Shown: positions 1 through 5,883 of the stretch, piece after piece
Layout: each line of letters starts with the position of its first letter
How positions within the stretch are numbered: the stretch's first letter is position 1
DNA from: JBPOHE01 sp052035915
GTDB lineage: Bacteria > Pseudomonadota > Gammaproteobacteria > Chromatiales > Chromatiaceae
Assembly: GCA_052035915.1 (NCBI GenBank)
Contig: JBPOHE010000109.1
Location: forward strand, 1 to 40,089
Length of the DNA stretch: 40,089 nt
Direction: 5' to 3'
The notes under the pieces: model-generated
Seen by the model: only the letters and a program-made list of their open reading frames with translations
The model's database searches: none
Told to the model about the DNA's origin: nothing
Position numbers and translations under genes: made by a program

Positions 1-127
1 TAGGGCTGAGGCGCGCCGCGCGGTGGGAATTCGCTTCGGGCTCTCGCCCTTCGCGCCTTCCCACCGCGCACATCAAAGCGGACAGTTTATGTGCTACTAA
101 ACCGGACAGATCTATTTGTTGCTAACA
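1..127. mobile_element. Probable end of an insertion sequence (IS21-like)
   Basis: Two imperfect direct repeats lie side by side: CGGACAG-ttTATgTG at 79 and CGGACAG-atcTATTTG at 103, 24 bp apart. The second ends in ...GCTAACA at 127. Multiple short repeats just inside a tip ending in CA are typical of IS21-family ends, where they serve as transposase sites. Just inside is a perfect 12-bp stem (18-29 with 58-69, GCGCGGTGGGAA), which could end the transposase transcript. A TAG at 1-3 may close a transposase gene outside the window. No transposase is visible and the other end is outside, so family and boundary are inference. Confidence 0.4.
18..69. terminator. Strong hairpin inside the presumed IS end
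   Basis: A perfect 12-bp inverted repeat, GCGCGGTGGGAA (18-29) and TTCCCACCGCGC (58-69), encloses a 28-base loop that is itself palindromic (TTCGGGCTCTCGCCCTTCG). No T-run follows on either side, so termination is possible but not shown. It could also be a recombination-associated structure of the element. Confidence 0.3.
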
Positions 128-295
128 AACTCCCGGAGTGACCGCGGATCAGACTGAGCGAAGAGATGACAATACCCGAGCCTTGGGAGCCTGACCGGAA
201 AAGGCCAGTGGCATGCCGTAGAAAAGGATAATAAATTGTCTTATCGGAAGGAGAAGCCAGGATCATATCGAAGTACATAACCGAGGGAAATTTGG

Positions 296-1210
296 ATGAT
301 GAATGCGGAATCTTTGAAAGAAGCGATCAAGCGGGAATTGCCTGAACTCCTACGGGAGGATCCTGAACTACGTGCCTTCATCCTTGAGGTGACTAGGCGG
401 GAGTATGCCGAGCGCGAGGAAACCCGGGATAGGTTTTACGACATCCTGAACGAATTGCGTCGGGAACGGGAGGAACGTGCTCGCGCCTGGGAGGAATACA
501 AACAGGCGCGTGATCGTGAGTGGCGTGAGTATATGGCCGGGGAGGCCGCCAAATGGGAGGAGCAAAAGCGTAAGGATGAAGAGCACAACCGCAAGTGGGA
601 CGAACAAAACCAGAAGTGGGAGGAACAGAACCAGAAATGGGAGGAACAGAACAGTAAGTGGGAGGAACAGCGGGTCGAACAGAACCGTAAGTGGGACGAG
701 CAGAACCAGAAATGGGCTGAGCTACGGGTTGAACAAAATCTCAAGTGGGAAGAGGCGGGCAAACGATTCGATAAATTGCATGAAGAGATCATGGCCCAGG
801 CCCAGAAACATGATCGCTCCATCGGCGCCCTGGGATCCCGCTGGGGGATGCAGTCCGAGAAGGCGTTCCGTGATGCCCTGGCCGGCATTCTGGAGAAGAG
901 CTTCGGTGTGCAAGTGGTCAACGTCAACGATTTCGATGATCAGGGGGAGGTCTTTGGGCGGCCCGAGCAAGTGGAATTGGATGTCATCGTCAAGAACGGC
1001 CTCTTGCTGATCTGCGAACTCAAGTCCTCCATCGACAAGGCGGGTATGTATATGTTCGAGCGTAAGGCCAGGTTCTATGAGAAACGGCACCAACGAACCG
1101 CCGATCGGCTGCTCGTGATCTCGCCGATGATCGATGCGCGGGCGCAGAAAGTAGCGGAACGCCTGGGGATCGAGACCTTCGGCGATTCCACCGACGTCAA
1201 GGAAATCTGA
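296..1210 (+). CDS. Coiled-coil protein with C-terminal PD-(D/E)XK-like domain (DUF3782 type)
   Basis: This 304-residue protein is cytosolic, with no signal peptide. Residues 1-80 are charged helices. Residues 87-151 are a low-complexity coiled coil built from heptads of the type KWEEQNQ, with tryptophans at 87, 101, 108, 115, 122, 133, 140 and 151. The C-terminal domain (about 180-304) shows E-x-E-L-D around 225-229 and C-E-L-K-S at 240-244. This is the D...ExK arrangement of restriction-endonuclease-like folds and matches DUF3782 proteins as I know them. Catalysis is not demonstrated, and the substrate is unknown. The start is ATG 296 (an ATG at 299 follows at once), preceded by GAGGG at a good distance. 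It stands alone, between a presumed IS end and a convergent operon. The 21-bp coding repeats suggest that its length may vary between strains. Confidence 0.7.
   Translation: MMNAESLKEAIKRELPELLREDPELRAFILEVTRREYAEREETRDRFYDILNELRREREERARAWEEYKQARDREWREYMAGEAAKWEEQKRKDEEHNRKWDEQNQKWEEQNQKWEEQNSKWEEQRVEQNRKWDEQNQKWAELRVEQNLKWEEAGKRFDKLHEEIMAQAQKHDRSIGALGSRWGMQSEKAFRDALAGILEKSFGVQVVNVNDFDDQGEVFGRPEQVELDVIVKNGLLLICELKSSIDKAGMYMFERKARFYEKRHQRTADRLLVISPMIDARAQKVAERLGIETFGDSTDVKEI
592..750 (+). repeat. 21-bp in-frame tandem repeats encoding tryptophan heptads
   Basis: Units of the form AAGTGGGAGGAACAGAACC recur every 21 bases. One run of four units (from about 598) and a second run starting near 690 are separated by a shorter GAACAG-type unit. 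Each unit encodes K-W-(E/D)-E-Q-N-(Q/S). The nucleotide identity between units, beyond what the amino acids require, points to recent duplication by slippage or recombination. Confidence 0.75.
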
Positions 1211-1215
1211 TCCTT

Positions 1216-1237
1216 GGCCCGGACTCAGGGCCGGGCC
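1216..1237. terminator. Hairpin between convergent genes
   Basis: GGCCCGG (1216-1222) pairs with CCGGGCC (1231-1237) across an 8-base loop. It follows the stop of the plus-strand gene and overlaps the TGA of the minus-strand gene (1227-1225). A bidirectional termination role fits the position, but there is no T-tract, so this is tentative. Confidence 0.35.
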
Positions 1238-1575
1238 GTGGCGAGGACGTGATCGCGGGCGAGGAGGAATAGGGCCAAATCGTGGCGATAGTCCTCCGCC
1301 CACGCCCGGTTGAGTTGCACCCACTCCCGCATGGGCGGTTTGCCCATGGGGCGAAAGGGGATGACCTGGGACTCCAGCAGAAGCTGTTGCGCCAGGGCCG
1401 CTGGCACCTTGAGACCGACACCCTCGCCATAAACGCAGGCAAAGAGTCGGCGCCCGGCATACCAGGCTGGAAAACCGAACATCTTCCCCGCACGCACGCC
1501 CTCCTGAGCCGGCAGCAGTTCCTGCAAGACCAGCCTGACATCCTCCCGATAGCGGGGATCGGGTTGGCTAGCCAC
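1225..1575 (-). CDS. TfoX N-terminal-domain-like protein
   Basis: A 116-residue protein with the pattern of the TfoX_N/YjbR-like fold: a central GKMFGFPAWYAGRRLFACVY strand-hairpin segment, then GVGLKVP and a C-terminal W-V-x-L helix region. Family members are small DNA-binding or nucleic-acid-associated proteins whose biochemical role is mostly unassigned; this one lacks the longer TfoX C-terminal half. I chose GTG at 1575 because it lies just after the TAG of the preceding gene (1579-1577), is in frame with the domain, and avoids a 35-residue low-complexity extension that would run back into that gene. It is the last gene of a three-gene minus-strand operon led by a TetR regulator. Confidence 0.7.
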   Translation of the reverse strand: MASQPDPRYREDVRLVLQELLPAQEGVRAGKMFGFPAWYAGRRLFACVYGEGVGLKVPAALAQQLLLESQVIPFRPMGKPPMREWVQLNRAWAEDYRHDLALFLLARDHVLATARP

Positions 1576-1576
1576 C

Positions 1577-2110
1577 CTAATGATCCCGCTCCACCCGGAA
1601 GGCATTGAAGACGATGTCGCCGGCCACTTGACGGGCGCCGTGGTTGACCGCGTCGAGGATGTCCCCATCGTTCCAGCCATGGGCGCGCACCGCTTCCAGG
1701 TCTTCCGCCGTGATCGAGTTGGAGGCCTTCACCGCCTTGATCACCAGGGCCACCAGCGCCTGGTCTCGTTCCGGTAAGGGGGCGGCGCTGAGATCGGCAC
1801 GGGTGGCCTGGATCTGTTCCAGACTCCAGCCGGCCATTTGCATCAACAGGCCCATGTTCATGTCCACGCAGTAGTCGCACCGCTGATCCACGGAAACCAA
1901 CAGGCGGATTACCGCCAGAGTGGGAAAGGACAGGCTCGGGTGGCTCATGTAATAGTCGATACTGTCGAGGAACTGCTTGAGTAACCTCGGGCTGGCGCTC
2001 CAGACGCGAAAGCCGTTGGGCACGGCGCCGAACTTCGCCTGGGCACGGGCATAGATCTCCGCCACCTCGCCGGTGGCTTGTTTAGGATCGATGGTGGCTA
2101 TGAGACTCAT
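1577..2110 (-). CDS. Carboxymuconolactone decarboxylase / AhpD-like protein
   Basis: This 177-residue protein has the alkylhydroperoxidase-like (CMD) helical fold. Its central segment, VDQRCDYCVDMN at about residues 75-86, contains the redox CxxC expected in AhpD-type members. The histidine that often follows the second cysteine is replaced in this stretch (CVDMN), so peroxidase chemistry is uncertain. The second half (ITAEDLEAVRAHGWND... and NHGARQVAGDIVFNAFRV) matches the usual two-repeat architecture. A GGAGGAG ribosome binding site sits just before ATG 2110. The gene follows the TetR gene by 19 bp and is followed at once by the TfoX-like gene. A TetR-controlled response to an electrophile or oxidant is a reasonable inference. 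Confidence 0.78.
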   Translation of the reverse strand: MSLIATIDPKQATGEVAEIYARAQAKFGAVPNGFRVWSASPRLLKQFLDSIDYYMSHPSLSFPTLAVIRLLVSVDQRCDYCVDMNMGLLMQMAGWSLEQIQATRADLSAAPLPERDQALVALVIKAVKASNSITAEDLEAVRAHGWNDGDILDAVNHGARQVAGDIVFNAFRVERDH

Positions 2111-2129
2111 GGTAACTCCTCCTCGGTAT

Positions 2130-2735
2130 TCAGGTTTTGTGGGTCAGGGTATCAAGATAGCCGGCCAATTGGCCCAGGCAGGCACGAAAAGTGTCAAGGG
2201 ATTGCAGATTCTTGGCGACACCGATGCATCCCCAGACCGAGGCGACGATGAACAAGGCGGCTTCCTCGGGGTCGATCTCCGCCCGCGCCTCCTGGAGCCC
2301 GCGGGCGCGCTCCAGGGCCTCCCGCACCGTTTCGCGCCACTCCTGGACCAGACGGTTGAGGGCGGCGCGGAAATCCACATCCAGCGGGCTCATCTCCTGC
2401 ATCAGGTTGTTGATCGGACAACCCAGAAGCACCTCCGCCTCGCTCATGGTCTCGCGTTTGTGGAGCAGAAATCCTCGCATGGCGGCCAAGGGCGATTCGG
2501 CGGTACGCAGGGGGGCGAAGAACTCCGCCGCGAAGGCCGGTCGGATCACCTCCTCGATCACCGCCAGTCCGAGCGCCTTCTTGTCCGGAAAATGGTGATA
2601 AAGCGCCCCCTTGGTGAAACCGGTATCGGCCAGGATCTTGGCGATGGAGGCCGCCTGGAACCCATGGCGGTGGATCTCGGCTAGCGCGGCTTCGAGCAGG
2701 CGGGTACGGGTCTGGTCGGGTTGTCTGGTGTCCAT
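2130..2735 (-). CDS. TetR/AcrR family transcriptional regulator
   Basis: This 201-residue regulator has an N-terminal helix-turn-helix (TRTRLLEAALAEIHRHGF, then IAKILADTGFTKGALYHHF, residues about 8-50) with the TetR signature GxLYxHFPDKxAL. The ligand-binding half includes a C-terminal helical region of the AcrR/NemR kind (MRGFLLHKRE, LGCPINNLMQEMSP). ATG 2735 was chosen; a GTG two codons earlier (2741) is possible. The presumed operator lies only 12 bp upstream, so autoregulation of the three-gene operon is likely. The CPINN cysteine at about residue 106 resembles the reactive-cysteine position discussed for NemR-like repressors, but that is inference. Confidence 0.85.
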   Translation of the reverse strand: MDTRQPDQTRTRLLEAALAEIHRHGFQAASIAKILADTGFTKGALYHHFPDKKALGLAVIEEVIRPAFAAEFFAPLRTAESPLAAMRGFLLHKRETMSEAEVLLGCPINNLMQEMSPLDVDFRAALNRLVQEWRETVREALERARGLQEARAEIDPEEAALFIVASVWGCIGVAKNLQSLDTFRACLGQLAGYLDTLTHKT

Positions 2736-2747
2736 GGCCACACATTA

Positions 2748-2763
2748 CATACCGACCGGTATG
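2748..2763. promoter_or_regulatory. Palindromic operator upstream of the TetR operon
   Basis: CATACCG (2748-2754) and CGGTATG (2757-2763) form a 7-bp-arm inverted repeat around a 2-base centre, directly in front of the TetR gene start at 2735. Core ACCGACCGGT palindromes are typical of operators of the AcuR/NemR branch of TetR regulators. Position and symmetry support autorepression; binding is inferred. Confidence 0.6.
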
Positions 2764-2991
2764 GATGTGTCAATAGCCGAGAGGATTCAGGGCGCGGACA
2801 CCGGTGAGGAGAAGCCAAATTAATAAGCGATATCTATCTATAAATTCAAAACCATCAGTAAGATTGCCAAAATAATCGCTAACAAGCCCGATGCCCGCCA
2901 CGTCCGATGCGCTCTGTGTTGAGCGATCATGACCAGGGCACGCCCGTCGTACCCTGGTGTATCCCCGAGGTCTGTTGAAAGGAAGGTCTGA

Positions 2992-3927
2992 TCAGTCCGC
3001 CGAGGTTTTCTTCTGCAAGCGTTGCATCGCCATCTGGATACTGAGTCGGAGGCGGTCGGTGGCCTGGGTGAGGCGTCCCAATTCGTTGCTGGTATTGGGT
3101 TTGAGGCCCTCGGTAGCGAGTTCCGCGGGTTTTCCGAGCGAGATGGCCTCGGTGGCGGCGGTCAGTTTTTTGATCGGGGATACCACCGAGAAGCGGATGA
3201 ACAGCATCGCGATGACGAAGGCCGTCAGTACCATGAGGATCTGTTGCAGGTTGACGACCTGGAGGGCGACATCCCAGAAGGACCGGGCGGGCAGCCGAAC
3301 GCTGACGATGCCCGCCACCTCGCCTTCCTTGAAGCCAAAACCGTGCTCGGTGCCGTACCTGGTCTTGACATCCTTGGGCGCGCTGGCGGGATCGCCATGA
3401 CAGGCGATGCAGGAGGCCTTGTGGTACACCGCCCTGGCGTAGCGGAAGGTGGAGAGTTCGAGTCGATAATAACTGTTCAGCCCCTGGCTGCGGATCTTCT
3501 CCAAGGCCCCTTCCTCAAAGCCGTCGGGCCGGTTGTTGGGGTTCATCACATTGTGTGACGTCAGGCGGAACTTGGCCGGGGAGGCGGAACGCTCGACCGC
3601 CTCGGAGAATTCCCGCTGGGCCAGGGCGGGATTCTTGGAATAGAAATTGACCGGGGTGAGCTTGGCGGTTTTCGGATCCGGCCCATCGCTTTGCAGCAAC
3701 ACCTCATGGCCGAGATAACTCTTGTTGTCCTCCTTGACCCAGACCCGACCATATTGGGCCACCCAACTCCCAAAGGCCTCCACGTTGTCGGCGACGGTCT
3801 CGGCCTGATTTTTCAGTTGGTTGATATAGACATGGTCGAGGATCAGATAGAAGGCCCCACCCGTGAGACCGAGCACGAGTAAAACCACCACGACGAACTG
3901 GGTGGTGAGGGAGATATTCTTCAGCAT
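2992..3927 (-). CDS. DUF3365 (Tll0287-like) heme-type sensor with HAMP domain
   Basis: This 311-residue membrane protein has one N-terminal transmembrane helix (about 8-30), a periplasmic DUF3365 domain, a second helix (about 228-246) and a cytoplasmic HAMP segment (247-300). The periplasmic part ends with CIACHGDP at 173-180, a single c-type heme attachment motif; in this family the heme is proposed to act in redox or gas sensing. After HAMP there is no kinase, GGDEF or chemotaxis module, so signalling must use a separate partner or the protein is a stand-alone electron-transfer module. ATG 3927 follows the small upstream gene by 66 bp on the same strand. Heme attachment requires a Ccm system, which is not in this window. 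Confidence 0.8.
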   Translation of the reverse strand: MLKNISLTTQFVVVVLLVLGLTGGAFYLILDHVYINQLKNQAETVADNVEAFGSWVAQYGRVWVKEDNKSYLGHEVLLQSDGPDPKTAKLTPVNFYSKNPALAQREFSEAVERSASPAKFRLTSHNVMNPNNRPDGFEEGALEKIRSQGLNSYYRLELSTFRYARAVYHKASCIACHGDPASAPKDVKTRYGTEHGFGFKEGEVAGIVSVRLPARSFWDVALQVVNLQQILMVLTAFVIAMLFIRFSVVSPIKKLTAATEAISLGKPAELATEGLKPNTSNELGRLTQATDRLRLSIQMAMQRLQKKTSAD

Positions 3928-3993
3928 GGCGGCGTCTCCTGAAGGTGACGAGTGTTCGTGGGCTGGCCTTGACCCTGACAGCCGCTACGACCC

Positions 3994-4248
3994 TTAGGTC
4001 GAGCCGAACAGGGCGTTGGCCTTGGTAAGGAAGTGCTGGCTGCGATCGGCGTCGGGGATCTCCCGGGCCAGGAGATCGATATAGTGTCGGACATCGGTGG
4101 GTTTTACGTGGGAGCCCGCGGCCAGCCAGCTCTCTCGCGTTTCGGTGACCACCAACTGGCCGAAGGGCCCCACCTCTTCGATAAACAGTTCGTCGACTTG
4201 GTCGCAGAGCTTGAGCAGAATCGTCAGGGTACGATGAGGTTCTGTCAT
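3994..4248 (-). CDS. Small conserved-looking protein of unknown function
   Basis: An 84-residue soluble, acidic protein whose family I do not recognise. Its sequence looks helical (LTILLKLCDQVDELFIEEVGP, then TRESWLAAGSHVKPTDVRHYIDLLAREIPD) and it has no membrane segment. AAGGGGAAATGT precedes ATG 4248, a good ribosome binding site. It lies 66 bp upstream of the heme-sensor gene on the same strand and is probably cotranscribed with it, so a role with that sensor is a reasonable guess. Confidence 0.6.
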   Translation of the reverse strand: MTEPHRTLTILLKLCDQVDELFIEEVGPFGQLVVTETRESWLAAGSHVKPTDVRHYIDLLAREIPDADRSQHFLTKANALFGST

Positions 4249-4551
4249 ACATTTCCCCTTGGTAGGGCGGTGAAAAATGGTCGGATGAGTCCGGATACCC
4301 GTTGTGGCGTCCTCTTCTCTGAATCATGACCGGACGACTCCCTTGCACCAAGACTAGCGGAGTTTCGCCTTGGAGCAACGCGGTCTGGGCGGCCCCGGGG
4401 CGCGATGCCGAGCGAGCGGAGGTGACTCACCGGGTTTGACGACCCTTGTCTGCCTCCCGGCTGGGCGTTCGAGCGATCAGGCGCGACTGTTGGCCCCACA
4501 TCCGCCACTGGGAGAATAACCCAATTGAAGTTTGGTATATCCGCTTGGGGG

Positions 4552-4673
4552 CTCCGGGCATTGACCAAAAATGACCCGTTATTGTTCTTTATTAAAGAAC
4601 AATTTGGCAATAAAAAGATGTATTGTTCTTCTTATGAGAACGAAAAACCGAACTAGAGCGCCCGTGCCCGGCG
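4552..4673 (+). repeat. Double-palindrome intergenic repeat, copy A
   Basis: Outer arms CCGGGCA (4554-4560) and TGCCCGG (4665-4671) enclose two hairpins. The first is perfect: ATTGTTCTTT (4581-4590), loop ATT, AAAGAACAAT (4594-4603). The second is imperfect, GTTCT...AGAAC at about 4624-4641. An AT-rich spacer (TTGGCAATAAAAAG) separates them. It aligns over its whole length with the copies at 14997, 26286 and 34602. Confidence 0.85.
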
Positions 4674-4698
4674 TGCTCGCGAGTGGTGCGCTTCGCTC

Positions 4699-4843
4699 AG
4701 AGCTTGTGAAGAAATCTGCTGCGCGATCCGATCACGGCGTTGCGTCCTCGCTCGCCCCTCACCTATCTACTTGATATGTCTCGGGGACTCGCTGCGGGGC
4801 GCCTGGTGTTCGGACCGCTCGCGACGATTTTTTCACAACCTCT
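4699..4843. repeat. 145-bp terminal-inverted-repeat element (MITE-like)
   Basis: The left end AGAGCTTGTGAAGAAATC (from 4699) matches the reverse complement of the right end, AGAGGTTGTGAAAAAATC (ending 4842), at 16 of 18 positions. The pairing continues less perfectly inward through the GCGCGA/TCGCGA region. The interior is GC-rich, has no open reading frame of note and encodes no transposase. Only one copy is in this window. Size, ends and absence of coding sequence fit a miniature inverted-repeat element; mobility is inferred. Confidence 0.6.
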
Positions 4844-4860
4844 CACTTCATCCTGCGAAC

Positions 4861-5883
4861 TCATCGGGATGAGCGCGGGGGTTCCACGATCTCCGCAAAG
4901 CGGAACATGGCCACCGGGGGAAAGATACCCAGAGTCCGGGCGGCCCTGAGGTTGATCACCAGGGAGAAACGGTTGAGGGTCTCCACCGGAAGGCTGCCCG
5001 GTTCCCGTCTCTGGAGCAGTATCTGTTCCGCCTTGTAAGCGGCGAATTGGCCGACTGAATAGTAGCGACTGACCAATCCCATAAAGGCATGATCCTGGCG
5101 GATGGGTGTCTCGGTGGCGGAGAAGGTGGGGATGCCGGCGGCGTGGGCCTGTCGGACGATGTCGGCGGCGTGGGAGATGACGAAGGAATCGGAAGGCAGA
5201 TAGAGGGCATCGACCTTTTCCCCGGCCAATGGCCCCAAAAGGGTTGGGATGGTTTCCGGAATCTCCGTTCCCGGGCGGTCCAATTCGACCGGCGCGCGGA
5301 TCAGCTCGAATCCTTCGCTGGCGGCCAGGGCGGCGAGCTGGTCCACCAACAGGCGCGAATTGGCCTCGGCCGGATTGTAGATGACTCCCAGACGCCGCAC
5401 CCGGACCAGGGAGCCCAGGGCGGCGAGCTGGCTGGTTAGGGGTACCAGATGGGAGACGCCGGTAAGGTTGCCTCCAGAGCCCGCCAGAGAGGGAACCAAA
5501 CCGGCCCCCACCGGATCGGCGACGATAGCGAACACCACCGGGATATCCCGGATCCCCGGATAGCCCTCCAACCCCATCACCGCCCGGGTCACCGTGGTGC
5601 CGAAGGTATAGATCAGATCAGGCCGTACCGATCGCACCTCCTCGATGAAGCCCGGCAATCGCCGGGGGTCCTCCCCGCTGTCGCGCAGGCTGAATTTCAC
5701 GTCGAGGCCCCGTTCCGCCAAGGCGTCCATGAAGCCCTGTTCGGCCTCGGTGACGCCGCGATACAGCAGCAGATAGATGTGGAAACGATCTTTGGTGGCC
5801 GGTTCCGCCCGGACGCTCTCCCCCGGCAGGAACAGCCAGACCAGGCACAGAAAGAGGAGTGTCCGCCGGTTCGCCGGTCTCAT
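4861..5883 (-). CDS. Periplasmic substrate-binding protein, ABC_sub_bind type
   Basis: This 340-residue exported protein has a signal peptide at residues 1-26 (RRTLLFLCLVWLFLPGESVRA, cleavage probably after VRA). A two-lobed type 1 periplasmic binding fold of the ABC_sub_bind (PF04392) kind follows. Typical landmarks are RPDLIYTFGTTVTRAVMG (about 90-107), a DIPVVFAIVADPVGAGLV segment and VSRYYSVGQFAAYKAEQIL near the C-terminus. The family usually delivers a ligand to a two-gene ABC permease or acts as a sensor input. Here no permease or ATPase is adjacent. Instead the gene overlaps the sensor-MFS fusion by the ATGA junction (5883/5880), so translational coupling and a joint task are likely. 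The ligand is unknown. Confidence 0.8.
   Translation of the reverse strand: MRPANRRTLLFLCLVWLFLPGESVRAEPATKDRFHIYLLLYRGVTEAEQGFMDALAERGLDVKFSLRDSGEDPRRLPGFIEEVRSVRPDLIYTFGTTVTRAVMGLEGYPGIRDIPVVFAIVADPVGAGLVPSLAGSGGNLTGVSHLVPLTSQLAALGSLVRVRRLGVIYNPAEANSRLLVDQLAALAASEGFELIRAPVELDRPGTEIPETIPTLLGPLAGEKVDALYLPSDSFVISHAADIVRQAHAAGIPTFSATETPIRQDHAFMGLVSRYYSVGQFAAYKAEQILLQRREPGSLPVETLNRFSLVINLRAARTLGIFPPVAMFRFAEIVEPPRSSR

Larger units (their letters stand above)
4249..4860. other. 612-bp non-coding stretch carrying two repeat elements
   Basis: No credible gene is seen here. The stretch separates the 3' end of the binding-protein cluster (4861) from the start of the small gene at 4248, both on the minus strand. 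It holds one copy of the double-palindrome repeat (4552-4673) and a terminal-inverted-repeat element (4699-4843). The promoter of the 4248 operon should lie in 4250-4550; no clear -35/-10 pair stands out. Confidence 0.7.

Noticed and set aside
4245..4610. Minus-strand frame beginning in repeat copy A (product starts MPNCSLIKNNNGSFLVNARSP)
   Set aside because: It is created by the repeat itself. Similar short products arise from the other copies, so it marks the repeat rather than a gene.
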